A DNA stretch of 64,000 nt from Manis javanica (taxonomy: Eukaryota > Chordata > Mammalia > Pholidota > Manidae): NCBI RefSeq assembly GCF_040802235.1, contig NC_133167.1, forward strand, positions 1,255,001-1,319,000, in the 5' to 3' direction. A program made the position numbers and the translations under genes. The notes beneath the pieces were generated by a model. That model was not told the DNA's origin, ran no database searches, and saw nothing but the letters and a program-made list of their open reading frames with translations. Positions 1 through 12,575 of the stretch are shown one piece after another. Position 1 is the stretch's first letter. Each line of letters starts with the position of its first letter.

Positions 1-1282
1 TGTCTGTCTCTGTGCCAATATCACACCGTTTTGATTATTGTAGCTTTGAAATATATTTTGAAAACAGGAAGTGTGATCCTTCCAGTCTTGTTCTTTTTCA
101 GACTGATTTGGCTATTCACGGTCCTTGTAGCTACGTATGAATTTTAGAATTTTTTTCTATTTTTGAAAAAATAGCTGTTGAGATTTTGATAGGGATTGCA
201 TTGAATCTGTAGATTGCTTTATGTGGTATGGACATTTTAACAATATTACAACTTTAGTGAAAACCATGTTAGTGTTTCACTGCTAAATATGTTTTTTACT
301 ATGGGGTGCTAATGGATACATTTTATCAAGTGAAAGCATTACTATAAAGTTTCTTATAAATATTGCTTTAGCTGTATCATCTATATTTTGATATGTAAAG
401 TTTTCAGTATCGTTTAGTTTTACTTACTTAAATTTTCATTATTATTTCTTCTTTAACTTGTGAGTTGCTTATAAAGATGTATTTTAAATTTCCAGATATT
501 TAAATTTTTTTCAGTTTTATTTTTTATTAACATCTATTTAATTACATTCAAGTCTTGGATCCTTTGTCATAAGTTAATTGACTATACATGCGTGGGCTTA
601 TTTCTGGGCTCTATTATCTGTTCCATTGATCTATCTGTCTGTTTTTAGGCCAAAATCATACTATTTTGATTTATATAGCTTTGTAATATAGTTTGAAATT
701 AGGAAGTGCGGTTCCTCCAGCTTTGTTTTTCCTCAAGACTCCTGTGGCTCTTCAGAGGCTTTTGTGGTTCTATACAAATTTAACGATTGATTTTTCTATT
801 TCTGTGAAAAATGCCACTGGAATTGTATTGGGGATTGCACTGAATCTGTAGATTTCTTAGGTAGCATGAACATTTTAGCAATACTAAGTCTTCCAATCCA
901 TAAGAAGGCTATCTTTCCATTTGTGTTTTCTTTAATTTATTTAATCAGTGTCATATAGTTTTCAATGAATGGATCTTTCATCTCCTTGATTAAATTTATT
1001 CCTAGGTATTTCATTCTTTTGATGCAGTTATAAATGGGAGTTTCCTTAATTCTTCTTTTTAATAGCCCATTATTAGTGTACAGAAATGCAATAGATTTTT
1101 ATTGATTTTGTGTCCTGCAACTTTGCTGAATTCATTTATTAGTTCTAACAGAGTTTTGTGGAGTTTTCTACATATAATATCATGTCATCTACAAATACAG
1201 CCATATTTACTTTTTCTTTTTGGACTTAGATGTTTTCTCGCCATTGTTCTGGCTAGACTTCCAGCACTATGTTGAATAAAAG
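1..1282 (-). mobile_element. L1 ORF2 fragments, minus strand
   Basis: Read on the minus strand, this stretch matches the reverse-transcriptase and C-terminal half of L1 ORF2. The segments at about 1-245 and 625-890 both match the same ORF2 part, so two L1 copies of different divergence are stacked here. Near 1185-1282 the minus-strand reading shows the [13 protein letters not shown]-type region of the RT domain in decayed form. All frames are broken. The segment between (about 245-590) is AT-rich and also L1-like but poorly resolved. Confidence 0.8.
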
Positions 1283-2880
1283 TGGCGAGAGTGGGCAATG
1301 TGATAATAGTAGGGGATTTCAACACTCCACTTTCAACAATGGATGGATCATCCAGACAGAAAACCAATAAGGAAACGTTGGACATAAAATACAAGTTGGT
1401 CCGGCTGAACTTAACAGACATTTACAGAACATTTCATCTAACAGCAGAATTGTTCTTCTCAAGTGCATAGGGAACATTCTCCAGGATCATATGTCAGGCC
1501 CCAAAATAAGACTTAATACATTTAAGAAGGTTGAAATCACATCAAGCACTTATTCTGACCACAATGATTTGAAACTAGAAATTAATTGCAAGAAGAAAAC
1601 TGGATAACTCATGAATATATGGAGATTAAATATGTTGCTGACAACCTATAGATCAAAGAATAAATCAAAAGTTAAAAATATATATTGAGACAAATGAAAA
1701 TGGGAATACAACATACTAAAACTTATGGGATGCAGCCAATGCAGTTCTAAGATGGAAGTTTATAATGATAAACATCTCCATTAAGAAACAAGAAAGCTGT
1801 ACAGCAAAGGACACCATGAGCAGAACAAAAAGGCAACCTAAAGTATGGGAGAATATACTTGTAAAACTTTATCCGATAAGGGGTTAACATTCCAAAATAT
1901 ATAAAGCATTTATATGCCTCAACACCAAAAAAAGAAAAAAAATTATAATCTGTTAAAAAATTGGATGGAGGACCTGAACAGACATTTTTGCAAAGAAGAA
2001 ATACAGATGGCCAACAGACACATGAAAAGATGCTCCACATCACTAATCATCAAGGAAATGCAAATTAAAACCACACTTCACACCAGTCAGAATAGCCACT
2101 ATCCAAAAGATAAGAAATAACAAGTGTTGGTGTAGATGTGGAGAAATGGGAACCCTCCTACACTGCTGGTGGGAATGTCAATTGGTGCAGCCACTGTAGA
2201 AAACAGTATGGAGTTTCCTTAAAAAACTAAAAATAGAAATACCATATGACCCAGTAATTCCATTTCTAAGAATTTACCTGAAGAAAACAAATCCCTGATT
2301 GGAAAAGATATACACACCCCTCTATTTATTGCCACACTATTTGCAACAGCCAAGATATGGAAGCAACCTGAGTGTCCATCAGTAGATGAATGGATAAGGA
2401 ATAGGTGGTACATATACACAATGGAATATTATTCAGCCTTACAAAAAAGAAATCATGGCATTTGCAACAACGCGGATGGGAGCTGGAGGGTATTGTGCAC
2501 AGTGAAATAAGCTAGGTGGATAATACCATATGATTGACTTATTTGTGGAATATAAAAACAAAGCAAAACAGAATGAACAAAACAGTAGTAGACTTACAGA
2601 CACTGAAAGTGACTGGTGGTTAACCACGTGGGAGGGACTGGGGTGGCTGGGTGGGAAGCATAAAGGGGATAAAGGGCACAAAAATTCTCAATCATAATAT
2701 AAGTTAGTCACAAGGATAGTGGTACAGCATGGAGAATATGGCCAGTGACTCTGTAACATCTTTCTATGTTGACAGTAACTGTACTAGTTGGGAGGAGGAT
2801 TTAATAATATGAGTTACCATTGAACCAATGTGTTGCACACTTGAAACTAATATAAGATTGTATATCAACTATAGTTCAAT
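1283..2880 (+). mobile_element. L1 ORF2 fragment with 3' end, plus strand, RT deleted
   Basis: Starts abruptly in the endonuclease domain: residues VIIVGDFNTPLS are readable at about 1297-1335. It continues to the start of the RT domain near 1790, then jumps to the ORF2 C-terminus ([20 protein letters not shown] at about 1987-2046) and the 3' region, ending in an A-rich tract near 2880. The central RT domain is missing. It abuts the minus-strand L1 on its left head to head, giving an inversion junction near 1282. Confidence 0.8.
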
Positions 2881-2939
2881 TTAAAAAAAGAAACAAGAAA
2901 GATCTCAACTAAACCTAATTGTGCATCTCAAGGAACTAG

Positions 2940-3730
2940 GAAATGAACAAGATAAGTCCAAAGTTAGATTTTCTTATATTATTACTTTCCAGGTAATTTA
3001 ATATTTCCATTTTGATTTTCCCTCTTGATCCAAGGCATATCTAGAAGTGTTTTTAATCTCCAAAAGTTAGGATTTTTTGGTTTCTTTAATAAATACATTT
3101 AATTTTCTTGTATATGACTGAAGAACCTAGTAAAAAAAATCATTGTTTTTTAAACTTACTAAAATTTCAATTTATGGCCAAACCATGATCTATTTTTGGA
3201 GCATTCTATGAACAAACAAAATAGAACCAAAATATTTTTATGCAAGGCATCTAATGTTTCTCTCTATGAAGGTTACTGACTGATCTTTTGTATTTGTCCT
3301 GGCTTATAGTTTTGACTTAAATCTGTCCCATTCTATAAGAATTTTGTCTTAATATTTATAATGACTTTTACTTTATGGATTTAGCTCCATTTTTAGTGTG
3401 CATAGGTTCATTACTGTTATATCACATGCATAACTTTACCAATTTTCATTCCCTAATAAACTCTTTGTCCTGTTCAGAACTTTTATTTGTAAATTTGATC
3501 TTGTCAGCTATTAATAGTCACTCGTCTGCTTTGTGTGCATTTAGCTGCTATAGTTTTGTTCCTAACTTTATTTTCAGTAGTTCTTTATCATTTTAGTTAT
3601 GTTTCTTGCTCTTTAGTCTGTGGCTGACTTTTATCTTATCCCAATATTACAATCTCTGTCTTTTAACAGAGTATTTACATTTCAGCACGTTTACATTTTG
3701 TGTGTGACTTTACTTCTTTCTCTCCCAATA
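2940..3730 (-). mobile_element. Ancient L1 fragment (endonuclease and inter-ORF region)
   Basis: The minus strand carries decayed L1 sequence. About 3170-3230 matches the ORF2 endonuclease segment, and 3600-3690 matches the ORF1-ORF2 boundary that precedes the conserved TLNVNG motif. No frame is open. Divergence is clearly higher than in the L1 at 19-24.5 kb. Confidence 0.65.
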
Positions 3731-3824
3731 TTATTAACAACATACAGGAATGTTGTGCGGCAGCGCACAGTGGGCGATCAATCTGCGGGCACAAGCAGAG
3801 GCATCGATGAACACTGCGAGTATA

Positions 3825-4000
3825 GAATGAGCAAAGGAAGGCAGTCATAAAAGAATACCCACCACATAATTCCATTTATATAAATGTAAGAACAAAGATA
3901 ATATTCAGCCTTGAAAACTAAGAGAGCAGTTACCTTTGGAGGTAAAAAAGAATGATTCTGAAGCGTGGCATTAGTCTATTTCTTATCTAGGTAGACTCAC
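3825..4000 (+). mobile_element. Old L1 3'-end fragment
   Basis: The sequence around 3828-3950 resembles the L1 region after the ORF2 stop (the stretch running through TCCATTTATATAAA), in plus orientation. It is short and diverged. The preceding 3740-3825 (GC-richer, containing GCGGCAGCGCACAGTGG) is unassigned. Confidence 0.5.
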
Positions 4001-4039
4001 TTTTTTCAAAATTCACTGAGCTGTTTACTTCCATTTTAT

Positions 4040-4410
4040 TCAGCTTCTGTAAAAATGTTATATTTACAAAATGTTTATTAAAATTTTCTGATCAACGAAG
4101 ACAATCATATATTTGCAATCAAGAATTGCATCCTTGACTCACTTCCAATTTCTTTCAAATTTTTACCATTTAGGTATAATATTAGCTGTAAGTTTTTAGA
4201 AGATATCCTTTATAATGTTAAGGGAGTTTCCTTCTATTTCCAGTTTGTTAAGAGTTTTAATGAGAAATGGAATGTTGAATTTCATCAAATGCTGTATGTG
4301 TATATGTTCTTCTTCATTCTACTCATGAGCTAAGATACAACAATTGACTTCTAAGCATTTAACAAACCTTGCATATCTGAAATACACACAAGTTGGTTGT
4401 ATTGAATAAC

Positions 4411-4459
<49 letters not shown>

Positions 4460-5265
4460 ACCTATCTACCTTTCTACCTATCTACAGTTAGCTTTTTAAG
4501 TTTTATTTGTTTATTTGTTTGCTTGGAAAAACTTTCCATCTGCATTTATTAGTGAGGAGGGTCTGTGATCCTGTGACTCTCCTTGCCAGACTCAGGAATC
4601 AAGATTATGCCACCTGATAAAATGAGTTCATTAATGTTGCTTCTATTTCATTTTCAGGAATGGCATGATCATGCTTTTTGTTTTATATGTTTGAAAAATT
4701 ATTGGCAGAGATTTCTGTGTCTAGAATTTTTCCACATGGAAAGTTTGTAATTTAAAATCCAATGTCTTCAATCTATAGATAATCATTCAGCTTCTACATT
4801 TCATTTTATGTTGGCTTTGGGAAGTTTGCATTGCTTTATAGCAATATTCGTCCTTTGCATCTAAATTGTCAGTCGACTTAAAGTTGTTCATAATATCTCC
4901 TTGTCGTTCTAAAGGTTTTGGGCTCTGTGTGATGTCCCCATTTTATTCCTGATATTGGTTATAGATGCCTTTCTCTTTGTTCTTGACCCACCTTGCTATG
5001 TGTTCATCAATTGCAAAAGCCTTTATGAAGAAGAAAATTTTAATTTGGTTGACCTCTATATTGAGTGCTTATTTCCTGGTTCATTGATTTTGGCTTTTAT
5101 CATCATTTCTTCCCTTCTTCTTTCTTGGGATTAAATTTGATCTTATACCAAATTCTTGATATGGCCTCCATTATTAACACTGAATATACAGTTTTCTCTC
5201 CTATGAAGATAGGGCTTTTTTATGTGGTTACCTTTAGATTTTTCCATTTGTCTTGCCAATGGGTT
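4040..5265 (-). mobile_element. Ancient L1 ORF2 RT region, minus strand
   Basis: About 4250-4330 reads on the minus strand as a decayed [14 protein letters not shown]-type RT motif. Positions 4560-4680 and 4840-5160 continue through upstream RT and linker sequence. The element is interrupted by the tetranucleotide array at 4411-4459 and ends where an LTR begins near 5265. Confidence 0.65.
4411..4459. repeat. (CTAT)n microsatellite
   Basis: About 12 uninterrupted tetranucleotide units, followed to about 4485 by imperfect CTAC/CTAT units. It is embedded in the minus-strand old L1 and probably varies in length between individuals. Confidence 0.95.
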
Positions 5266-5647
5266 TCATCCCCTGACAAGTTCACTCTTCATTCATTAAG
5301 ACCAAAAAAATGACAGTGGAACATTCCTGGGGTGACAGGATTTACACCCAGCTTTATTCCCACAGTGGCAGGTCAGTCACTAGAATCCCGTCCACTCAGA
5401 ACTGGTCTGCAGGCAACAAGCCGGTCTCTGCCCCTGGGCCCCTCTGCCCGCCCTGCAGCCTCTCAGCCTCTGTCCTCGGCGCTGCCCCCACTCCAGCCTC
5501 TGCTCTCCTGCAGCCGTGCAGCCCAGGGCCCTGGGCGGAGCTCTTTATATAGAGTCAGTAATGAAGTATTGCTCACACCTGTGCAGTGAGCCAGCTGACC
5601 AGGGCCAGGTGAGAATCCCAGCCACAGGAACCTTTACATTCTCCATA
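5265..5647 (-). mobile_element. Solo LTR, copy A
   Basis: Read on the minus strand this has LTR architecture: a start at TATGGAG (5647), a TATA-like CTATATAAAGAGCTC (about 5539-5553), an AATAAA poly(A) signal (5352-5357), and an end near the GAACTTG block at about 5277-5283. It shares its 5' block, GAGCTC segment and 3' block with the copy at 14965-15304, and its 3' half with the copy near 9330-9575. No internal proviral sequence adjoins, so it is called solo. The middle (5395-5540) is unusually GC-rich. Confidence 0.65.
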
Positions 5648-5649
5648 CC

Positions 5650-6195
5650 ATTTGAATCTGGTTTTCATAATTTTATTTGTTAGATGCATAGCTTTGTCTC
5701 AAAAAATATCCTATTTGAGGTTTTATCAATTTTGGAAAACTCATCTATTATCTGTTCAACTATAGCACCAGCTTATTTCCTCACTCTTTCATTTGAGGAC
5801 TTCAATTATATGTATGTTAAGGATTATTACTATATCCTCTGTTTCTTACTACTTTTTCAGTATTTTTTATTCTTTTGTCTCATCATACTTAGTATTTTCT
5901 TTTGATCTGCATTCCAGTTTACTAATTCTCTCTTCTAGCTATACCTAATCTGTTGTTAGACCTATCCATTGAGTTCTTTATTACAATCATTTTATTTTAA
6001 AATTCATACTTTTAATTCCTTGAACATACTAGTCATAATTATTTTAAAGTCCATATCTGAGATATGTGGATATGTTTCTAATGTCTACTTCTTCTCTTTG
6101 TTTACTATCTTGGCTTCCTGAATGGATGGTTACTTTTTGTTACCATGCCAAATAATACATATTTTTAAATAAAGGGATAATTTGAAGCTCTGAAT
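5650..6195 (-). mobile_element. Ancient L1 5' region / ORF1, minus strand
   Basis: Around 5900-6060 the minus strand matches the coiled-coil part of old L1 ORF1. It is likely part of the same old minus-strand L1 as 4040-5265, split by LTR copy A. No open frame remains. Confidence 0.55.
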
Positions 6196-8002
6196 AAAGC
6201 TAATCCTGAGAAGACTTACTTTTTCTTCTAGTCAGCAGCCAGGCAAAGATACCCTGATCATGTTAATTAAATCAGTAACGAGAGTGATTTTGATCTGGGG
6301 AAGAAGTGTGAGACCTTGTTGAGCTGGTCTGATTCCAGTTTATGGTCACTTCCAGGATGTCGCCCTTCAAACTGTCCCCTATTCGGTACCCATTTTTGCC
6401 CTTCCAGCCCCATGAGTTTGCCAGTCTCTTCTCAGCATCAACTTTAGTAGTTGGCAACTTCCTCAAGGGAAAATTCCCCCTCGAAATTTTATCTCATCTG
6501 TCTTGGCTTATCTACATACCAATCGTTGTCCACAGATCCTTCCGGTGCAAGTTGCTATCTGTAAAGAAGAACATTTAAAAACATTTTACAATATTGCAGA
6601 TTTCAGAAAGAGGGTGGGTCTGAAGTACTTTTTTCCCTTTGCCAGAATAGAATTCTGTTGTATCATTTCCCATTCTTTTCTTTATGAGCCTCCTATGTCA
6701 TTTTGTTTTAGATGTACCTTATGGAATAAAGCATCAGAAAACATGTAGCTGTTTTTTCTTACCATTCTGAGAGCCATTTTTCTTAAATGGTTAATTTATT
6801 ACATTTATCTTTGTTGTGGTTTTTGATATGTTTAAGCTTATAACTAATGTATTTTTAAATATTTTTGGCCATTTTTCTTATCTTTTATCTAACTAATTTT
6901 TGTACAAATGATTGATATTTTTCTTCCATATTTTACTCTCAGTATTTAGAAATTATACATTCATTCATTCATTTCTATTCTCCCAGTAGTTACTTTTACA
7001 TTTTTAATACACATGGTAGATATTTTTTGCATTGATGTCTAGAGTGAATCGGAATTTCCTTTTTCAGGAAGCCAAGAACATTAGCATGCTCTTCTCCACA
7101 CTATATGAATAACTCTAATATTAACATCATTAAGATCTTAGAACCAGATTTTATTTAAAAAAATATTGTATTACATTCCGTATCAAAAGTCATAAGGCTT
7201 AAAAATAATTTTTACTTTTTATGCCTTTTTTTTTACTATGATTTCTTTTTCTGAGCCATTTATTTTGCTGGGGTTCATCACATACATCTGTTTCATTGTT
7301 TTCTTGATAAATAGGATATAGCAGAAATCTGGTCTTTTGGTGCCCGTGGCTACCTACACAGGAGCACATCTCCCTGGCTCAAATTCCCACAAAATAGCAC
7401 TTTTAGCCCTGGATAAATGCCCTGAAATGCACCCTAAGAAAGTGAGGAGGGACTGGTTGGTCTAGATTGGTTCAAAAGTAGTTTCCAGGTCAACCCCCCG
7501 GCAAATGCCCAGGAGCCCCGCTGCTTCTTGCACCTCCTGACGCGGCACCAACCGTGCCGGCCTCCACAGCAATCTTCTGCATACTTGGGGGTTTTGGTTT
7601 ACACTGTATTGGGTGCTCCACAGATATTTTCCTTTCAGAAGTACTCTTTAAGATACCTACTCACTGAAGACATTATTTCTGATTTTCCAAATTATTGTGG
7701 GGTTATTACATTTGAGAAACTATCTTTTCTATCATTTAAAGGAATCTGGGTGGACAAGAGGAAAAGCAAATGTGCTTATTCAATCATCTTAATGCAATGC
7801 AGCTTTAATTTATGTATCAATGTAATAAATGGCAGCTTTTTTAGCCAAGTATTTGGATTTTTATTATGAATTTTCATTAACTGTCAAATGAATTAATCTT
7901 ATTCAATAAAGAAGAGGTTCAAAAAGATTCAAGGGATTAAAAAAGATTAAAAAATTTCTGAACATGTGAACATTACTTATCATTTGTATGAACACAAGTA
8001 TG
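6196..8002. other. AT-rich interval, no gene recognised
   Basis: I find no supported coding exon here. A GC-richer patch at about 7330-7570 interrupts AT-rich sequence and could be an unrecognised old repeat. The small open frames present have no family features. Confidence 0.5.
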
Positions 8003-8049
8003 TCACTTGAATATATTTGAAATATATATATTCGAATATATTCAAGTGA
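8003..8049. repeat. AT-rich palindrome (inverted repeat)
   Basis: A 15-bp arm at 8003-8017 (TCACTTGAATATATT) is perfectly complementary to 8035-8049 across a 17-bp AT-rich spacer. The spacer can extend the stem by a few more pairs. It can form a hairpin or cruciform. I do not recognise a named MITE. Confidence 0.9.
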
Positions 8050-8189
8050 TATGCGAGTAGTGTGTTGCGATACTATATTCAAATACGTGTTTCAAAATAA
8101 TGATGTGAATAATCAACTTATTCTTACACTATGATGTGTAGCTAAAATGCATTTATGTGCTAAATACTTTCTAACGACACTATGAGTCA

Positions 8190-9059
8190 TATTTATGAAT
8201 CATGGTTGAGCAATGTTCAATGTCTTTCTTTTATTCAGAGATCCCACTGTTAGCGACAGAGCCAGGCCTGCAGCCCAGGTGTTCCAGCACTGGTTCTGTG
8301 TAGAAGCTGCCTTTCTATCTTCCCTCTCCCCCAGCCCTGTCAGCAGTGAGTCAACCATCACCTTGGCCTGTTTACTAATACTATCAGAGCTTATTTTTTC
8401 CCAACCCTGAAGTAACATACTCCCCTGAGCTCTGCCTTCAAACTAACTCTGCTGCTACCAGTCTTGAAACTCTCATCTCATTAAAGAGTTCCTAATGAGC
8501 TAACGAAACATGGTGGAATCTGGCCAAGAGAGGGCCCTCTGAGACGGGAAGGACAGGGATGTGAACCCCTGGAGAACTCAGCCTGATGACTCGGGGATCC
8601 TCACGAGCCCGGCGTGGCTCACAACAAGCCCCCAGGGAGCACGTCGGAGCGCCCTGCACATCGTAATGAGCATCAGCCTCCGGCGAGCCAGCCTGGCCGG
8701 TCACACCTGAGACGTTCCCACTGGCAAGTCACCAGCACCCGCGAACCTCGCCTCACAACCTGTGAGCCCCAGCAAGCGAGGTCCTGGCGCGAGGTCCTCA
8801 CCTGCTGAAGCTATCAAAACACTGGATTCTAAATAGCTCGATTCCTTGTGGGACCAGAATCAGGAAACATCCCCAAGTCCACCTAGTTAAATCCCATCAT
8901 TTCATGGAAGAAGAAAATGAGGCCTAGACAAACTGGGGTTTGAGATGCTCCATGAATTTGCATGTCAATCAAAAAGAGAAAAGGTGCAAAAATAACAAAG
9001 GAAACTTTGAAAAAGAACGAGTAGGGATTTTTTCAACAAGATATAAACATTTATTAGAA
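8190..9059. other. Unassigned sequence with a GC-rich patch
   Basis: Positions 8190-8480 are mid-GC unassigned sequence, and 8580-8810 is a CpG-containing GC-rich patch inside AT-rich surroundings. The stretch 8870-8960 (ATGAGGCCTAGACAAACTGG) resembles the 3' part of a MIR SINE, weakly. No gene could be supported. Confidence 0.4.
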
Positions 9060-9136
9060 AAATAATGGTATCTTGTCCTGTTTGCTGAAACAACCAGCCA
9101 CTTTCTCTATTATCTGTCTACTAGCACAGCAACCTG

Positions 9137-9575
9137 TCCATTACAGAGACTGAAAATACCAGATACTGTCTTTCTTAACCTCCCTTGCATCTGGGGGTAC
9201 CTCTGTTTGATGTAGTTGTGACCAATGAGATGTGAAGGGGAATCATCTGCAAAATACTCATGAGCAAAGAGAGATGAGGCCAAGACAAACTGTAGAAAAT
9301 ACTAAGAATGCCCCTTTGCAGGGCATGTGTTGGCAATGAGCCATTATTGTCTGTGTTGCTGTACAAAGAGCTCCATCCAGGGCTCTGCCCAGAGGCAGGG
9401 GTGGAGTCTGAGGCAGATCACGGGCTTGCCTGATGCAGACGTGATTCTAGCACTCGAGGTGCCACTGTGAGAATAAAGTTTGGTATAAACCCCTTCACCC
9501 ACAATGTTCCGTTGTCATCCTTCAGGCTCACCGAATCCAGAGTGAACCTGTTTGGAGCTGAAACTCTCTGGTGCT
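9137..9575 (+). mobile_element. LTR, copy C (plus strand)
   Basis: The part at about 9360-9565 holds TACAAAGAGCTC, an AATAAA signal (9473-9478), and a terminal block ending CGAATCCAGAGTGAACCTG. These align by eye with LTR copies A and B in opposite orientation. The upstream part (9137-9300, with GACCAATGAGATGT) resembles a different old LTR type and may be a separate element. Confidence 0.55.
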
Positions 9576-10469
9576 TTACTTCAACATCCATTTCCCTTAT
9601 TATATTGTAATAGGATCCCTATTACTAACTGTTCATATGATCACCCAGAATAAAGACAATTTTTATTCTCTCACAATGGGTGTGGTGGTTACATAACTAA
9701 GTTAGGATTAAAATAACACAGCAACAAGTTTATCACAGACCAATGACCAAAACTTGGTAAGAACAACAAAAGCTATGGCATTTTGACTTGGGCTTCTCCC
9801 GTCTCCCTTTGCTGCCTTCAAGGGTTGGTACCCTTGAAAAGCTGCCTTGCAGACACAAGAAGGGGAAGATTGACTTTACAGTTCCTCAAAAAGCCTTACA
9901 GGGCACTGTCACTATGTGACTTGACCTGCAGTTCCCTAGAAAGGCCACACTCATGTTGTATCTGTTCGATCTGACCAGAGCTCGGTTCTTCCCCCAGGAA
10001 ATTGCTGAGGAGTCAGCAGCAGCTGTTTAACATTGCGGCTGCCTGACGCTGCAACACCAGCATCACAACACCAGCATTATGGGGGCAAACAAGAGCTCAG
10101 TCAAAACTACCGGGAAGATATGGGAAATGAGAAGTCCAGAGGGGGCTTCAAAAATCTCACATTTTCCTGGAGCTCTAGAAGGCTGCGTGGGTAATATGAC
10201 TGTTTGGTGCTCAAGAAACGCTGGAGGAACACAGACACTCTCCTTCCGTTTACCTTGAGGCCCTTGAGAGTAGGAAGGAAAGGCTAAGGCGACTTGCAAA
10301 CTGCCTAAGCTTTGAAGGAGTGCTTCAGGCACCCTCAGATCTCAGCAAAGGGTGGAAGATTTACTGCTTGAAGGCATTTAAGAAAATCTGAACAACCACT
10401 GACTGACTAGTAAGTGAGGCTGATCCAGCACTAACTCTTAGGAATCCAGGCTTAAAAATAAAAACAAAA
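9576..10469. other. Unassigned interval
   Basis: Moderate-GC sequence with no recognised gene, RNA or clear repeat. The open frames here are short and featureless. The last part (10060-10430) could be a very old L1 5' end leading into the element that follows, but I cannot show this. Confidence 0.4.
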
Positions 10470-10730
10470 TAAAGTACTCAGAGGTTTCAATGTGCACACA
10501 CCATAGGGAATACAGACTAGAGAATTAAACCAGGAAAGACATTAAACAATCATCAGTCAAAGCAACTACAACAGCCCTGGTGATTATCTTATTCCACATT
10601 ATATTATCTAAAATGTCAATTTATTAATGAAAAACTATGAGAGACACAAAGAAAGAGGAAAGGATGGCCACACTCAGAAATAAGGCAGTCATGTCCTTAA
10701 GGGGGTCTAGATGGTGGACTTACTAGCTAA

Positions 10731-10782
10731 ACATGAAATGAATTATTATAAATCAAACATGAAATGAATCATTATAAATCAA
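10731..10782 (+). repeat. 26-bp tandem duplication
   Basis: Two adjacent 26-bp units (10731-10756 and 10757-10782) differ at one base (ATTATT versus ATCATT). This is a recent local duplication inside the old L1. Confidence 0.9.
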
Positions 10783-12469
10783 AGAACTAAATAAAATAAT
10801 ACTAAAGAATTCAATGAAAGTATAACTGTCTTATCCAATTGAAAATATTAAAAGGTAGAGAAAATTATATATAATAAATATAACTACATATATCTCTAAA
10901 TGGAAATTTTGAGATGAAAAGCACTGAAGTAACTGAAATGAAAAATTCATGAGAGGTGCTCAACAATAGAAGAAAGAATCAACTGGAAGTCAACTTGAAG
11001 ACAGAGCGACAGAGATTCTTCAGCCAGAGGAACAGAAGAAAAAGAGAATGAATAAAAATGAGCAGAGCTTCAGACACTGGTGGGACATTATTCCACAAAC
11101 ATATAATAACATTCACAGCAGAAAAGGGAAAGAATGGAGCAGAAAAAAGATTTGAAGAAATAATGGAAATAATTGGAAAACTTCCCAAACTTTGTGAAAA
11201 ACATTAATCTACACACACTAGAAGTTCAATGAATTCCAGTACAATGAATCCAAAGATATCCACGACCAGACGCATCATAGTCGGACTGTCAGATGCCAAA
11301 GAACATTGAGAGCATGAGATCAAAAATGACTCCTCACAAGAAATGAATCCTCAATCGTATTAGCAACTGAGTTATCAGAAACCATGGAGTTAAAAAATTA
11401 GTGGGATGACATCATCAAACTGCTGAAAGGGAAAGGTGCTGACCAATAAGTAGTCTATAGCGATCAATGGGATAATGTGAATATCCTTCAAAAATGAAGA
11501 ATAAATTAAGACAGTTTCAGATTTAAAAAAAAAGACTGTCACTAGTCCTTACAAGAAATCCTAAAAAGTGTCTTCGTGGCTGAAAAGAAAGGACAATTGA
11601 AGGCAATTCAAATACACATGGAGAAATAAAGAACCCTGGTAAAGGTAATTATATAGGTAAATATAAAAGACAATAAAAATGCATTTTTGGTAACTTTTTT
11701 TCTCCTAACTTAAAAGGTAACTGCATAAAACAGTATTTATAAAACCACTGATTGCCTTATAACATATAAAAATGTAATTTATACAACATTAATAGCACAA
11801 AGGAGGAAGTAGAGAGGGAGCTATATTGGAATAACTGTTCTATATGCTATTGAAATTAAATCAGTATTTACCCACACTAAATTGTTTTAATTTAAGATGT
11901 TAATTTTAATCAGCAGGTTACTAAGAAAATTATTCTAAAAACATAGTAAAGAAAAGAACTAATCGTATACACTAGAAAATGCCTATAAACGTAAGAGAAA
12001 TCAGTAATAGAGAAATAGAGGGGCAAAAAAGACATAAAACATACAGAATATAAACTCTACCATATTGATAATTACATTAAATGTAAATAGATTAAACACT
12101 GATCAAAAAGCCAAGATTTAGCAGAATGGGTTTTTAAAAAACAAAATTTACTGAATGTGCTATTACATAAGGCACACTTTATATTCAAACAAAAGATTGA
12201 AAATGGGAAAAAATGAAACCCAAAGAGAACTAGATTAGCTATACTGATATCAGAAAAAATAGACTTCAAAATAAGAAATCTTACTACAGACAAGAGGGAA
12301 GATTTTATACTAATAAATGGGTCACTTCAGTAGGAAGATACAGCAACTCTAAATGTATATGTGTCTAACATATGAGCCCCAAAATATATGAAAAATGTAT
12401 ATAAAATATGCATAGAATTATATTAAAGTAATAGAATTGCAGGAAGGCATAGACAACGATTCTGTGGAT

Positions 12470-12575
12470 CAGAGAGAATCAGGACTGGGGTTGAATACGG
12501 AGCCTTTGAGGAATGATTCGGGGGAGTGCTGGGCAGACAGGCCCAGATGAGGAGGGGCACTTCCCTGGGGTAGGA
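12470..12575. other. GC-rich insert inside old L1 endonuclease region
   Basis: Old L1 endonuclease sequence is recognisable on both sides (to about 12460 and again from about 12590, SIIDKITGQNISK). Between them lies about 105 bp of GC-rich sequence unlike L1, at the point where the GDFN motif should be. It is not identifiable by eye. Confidence 0.5.

Noticed and set aside
4411-4459. Possible CRISPR-like or satellite array
   Set aside because: Simple tetranucleotide repeat with no spacers, and the genome is mammalian.
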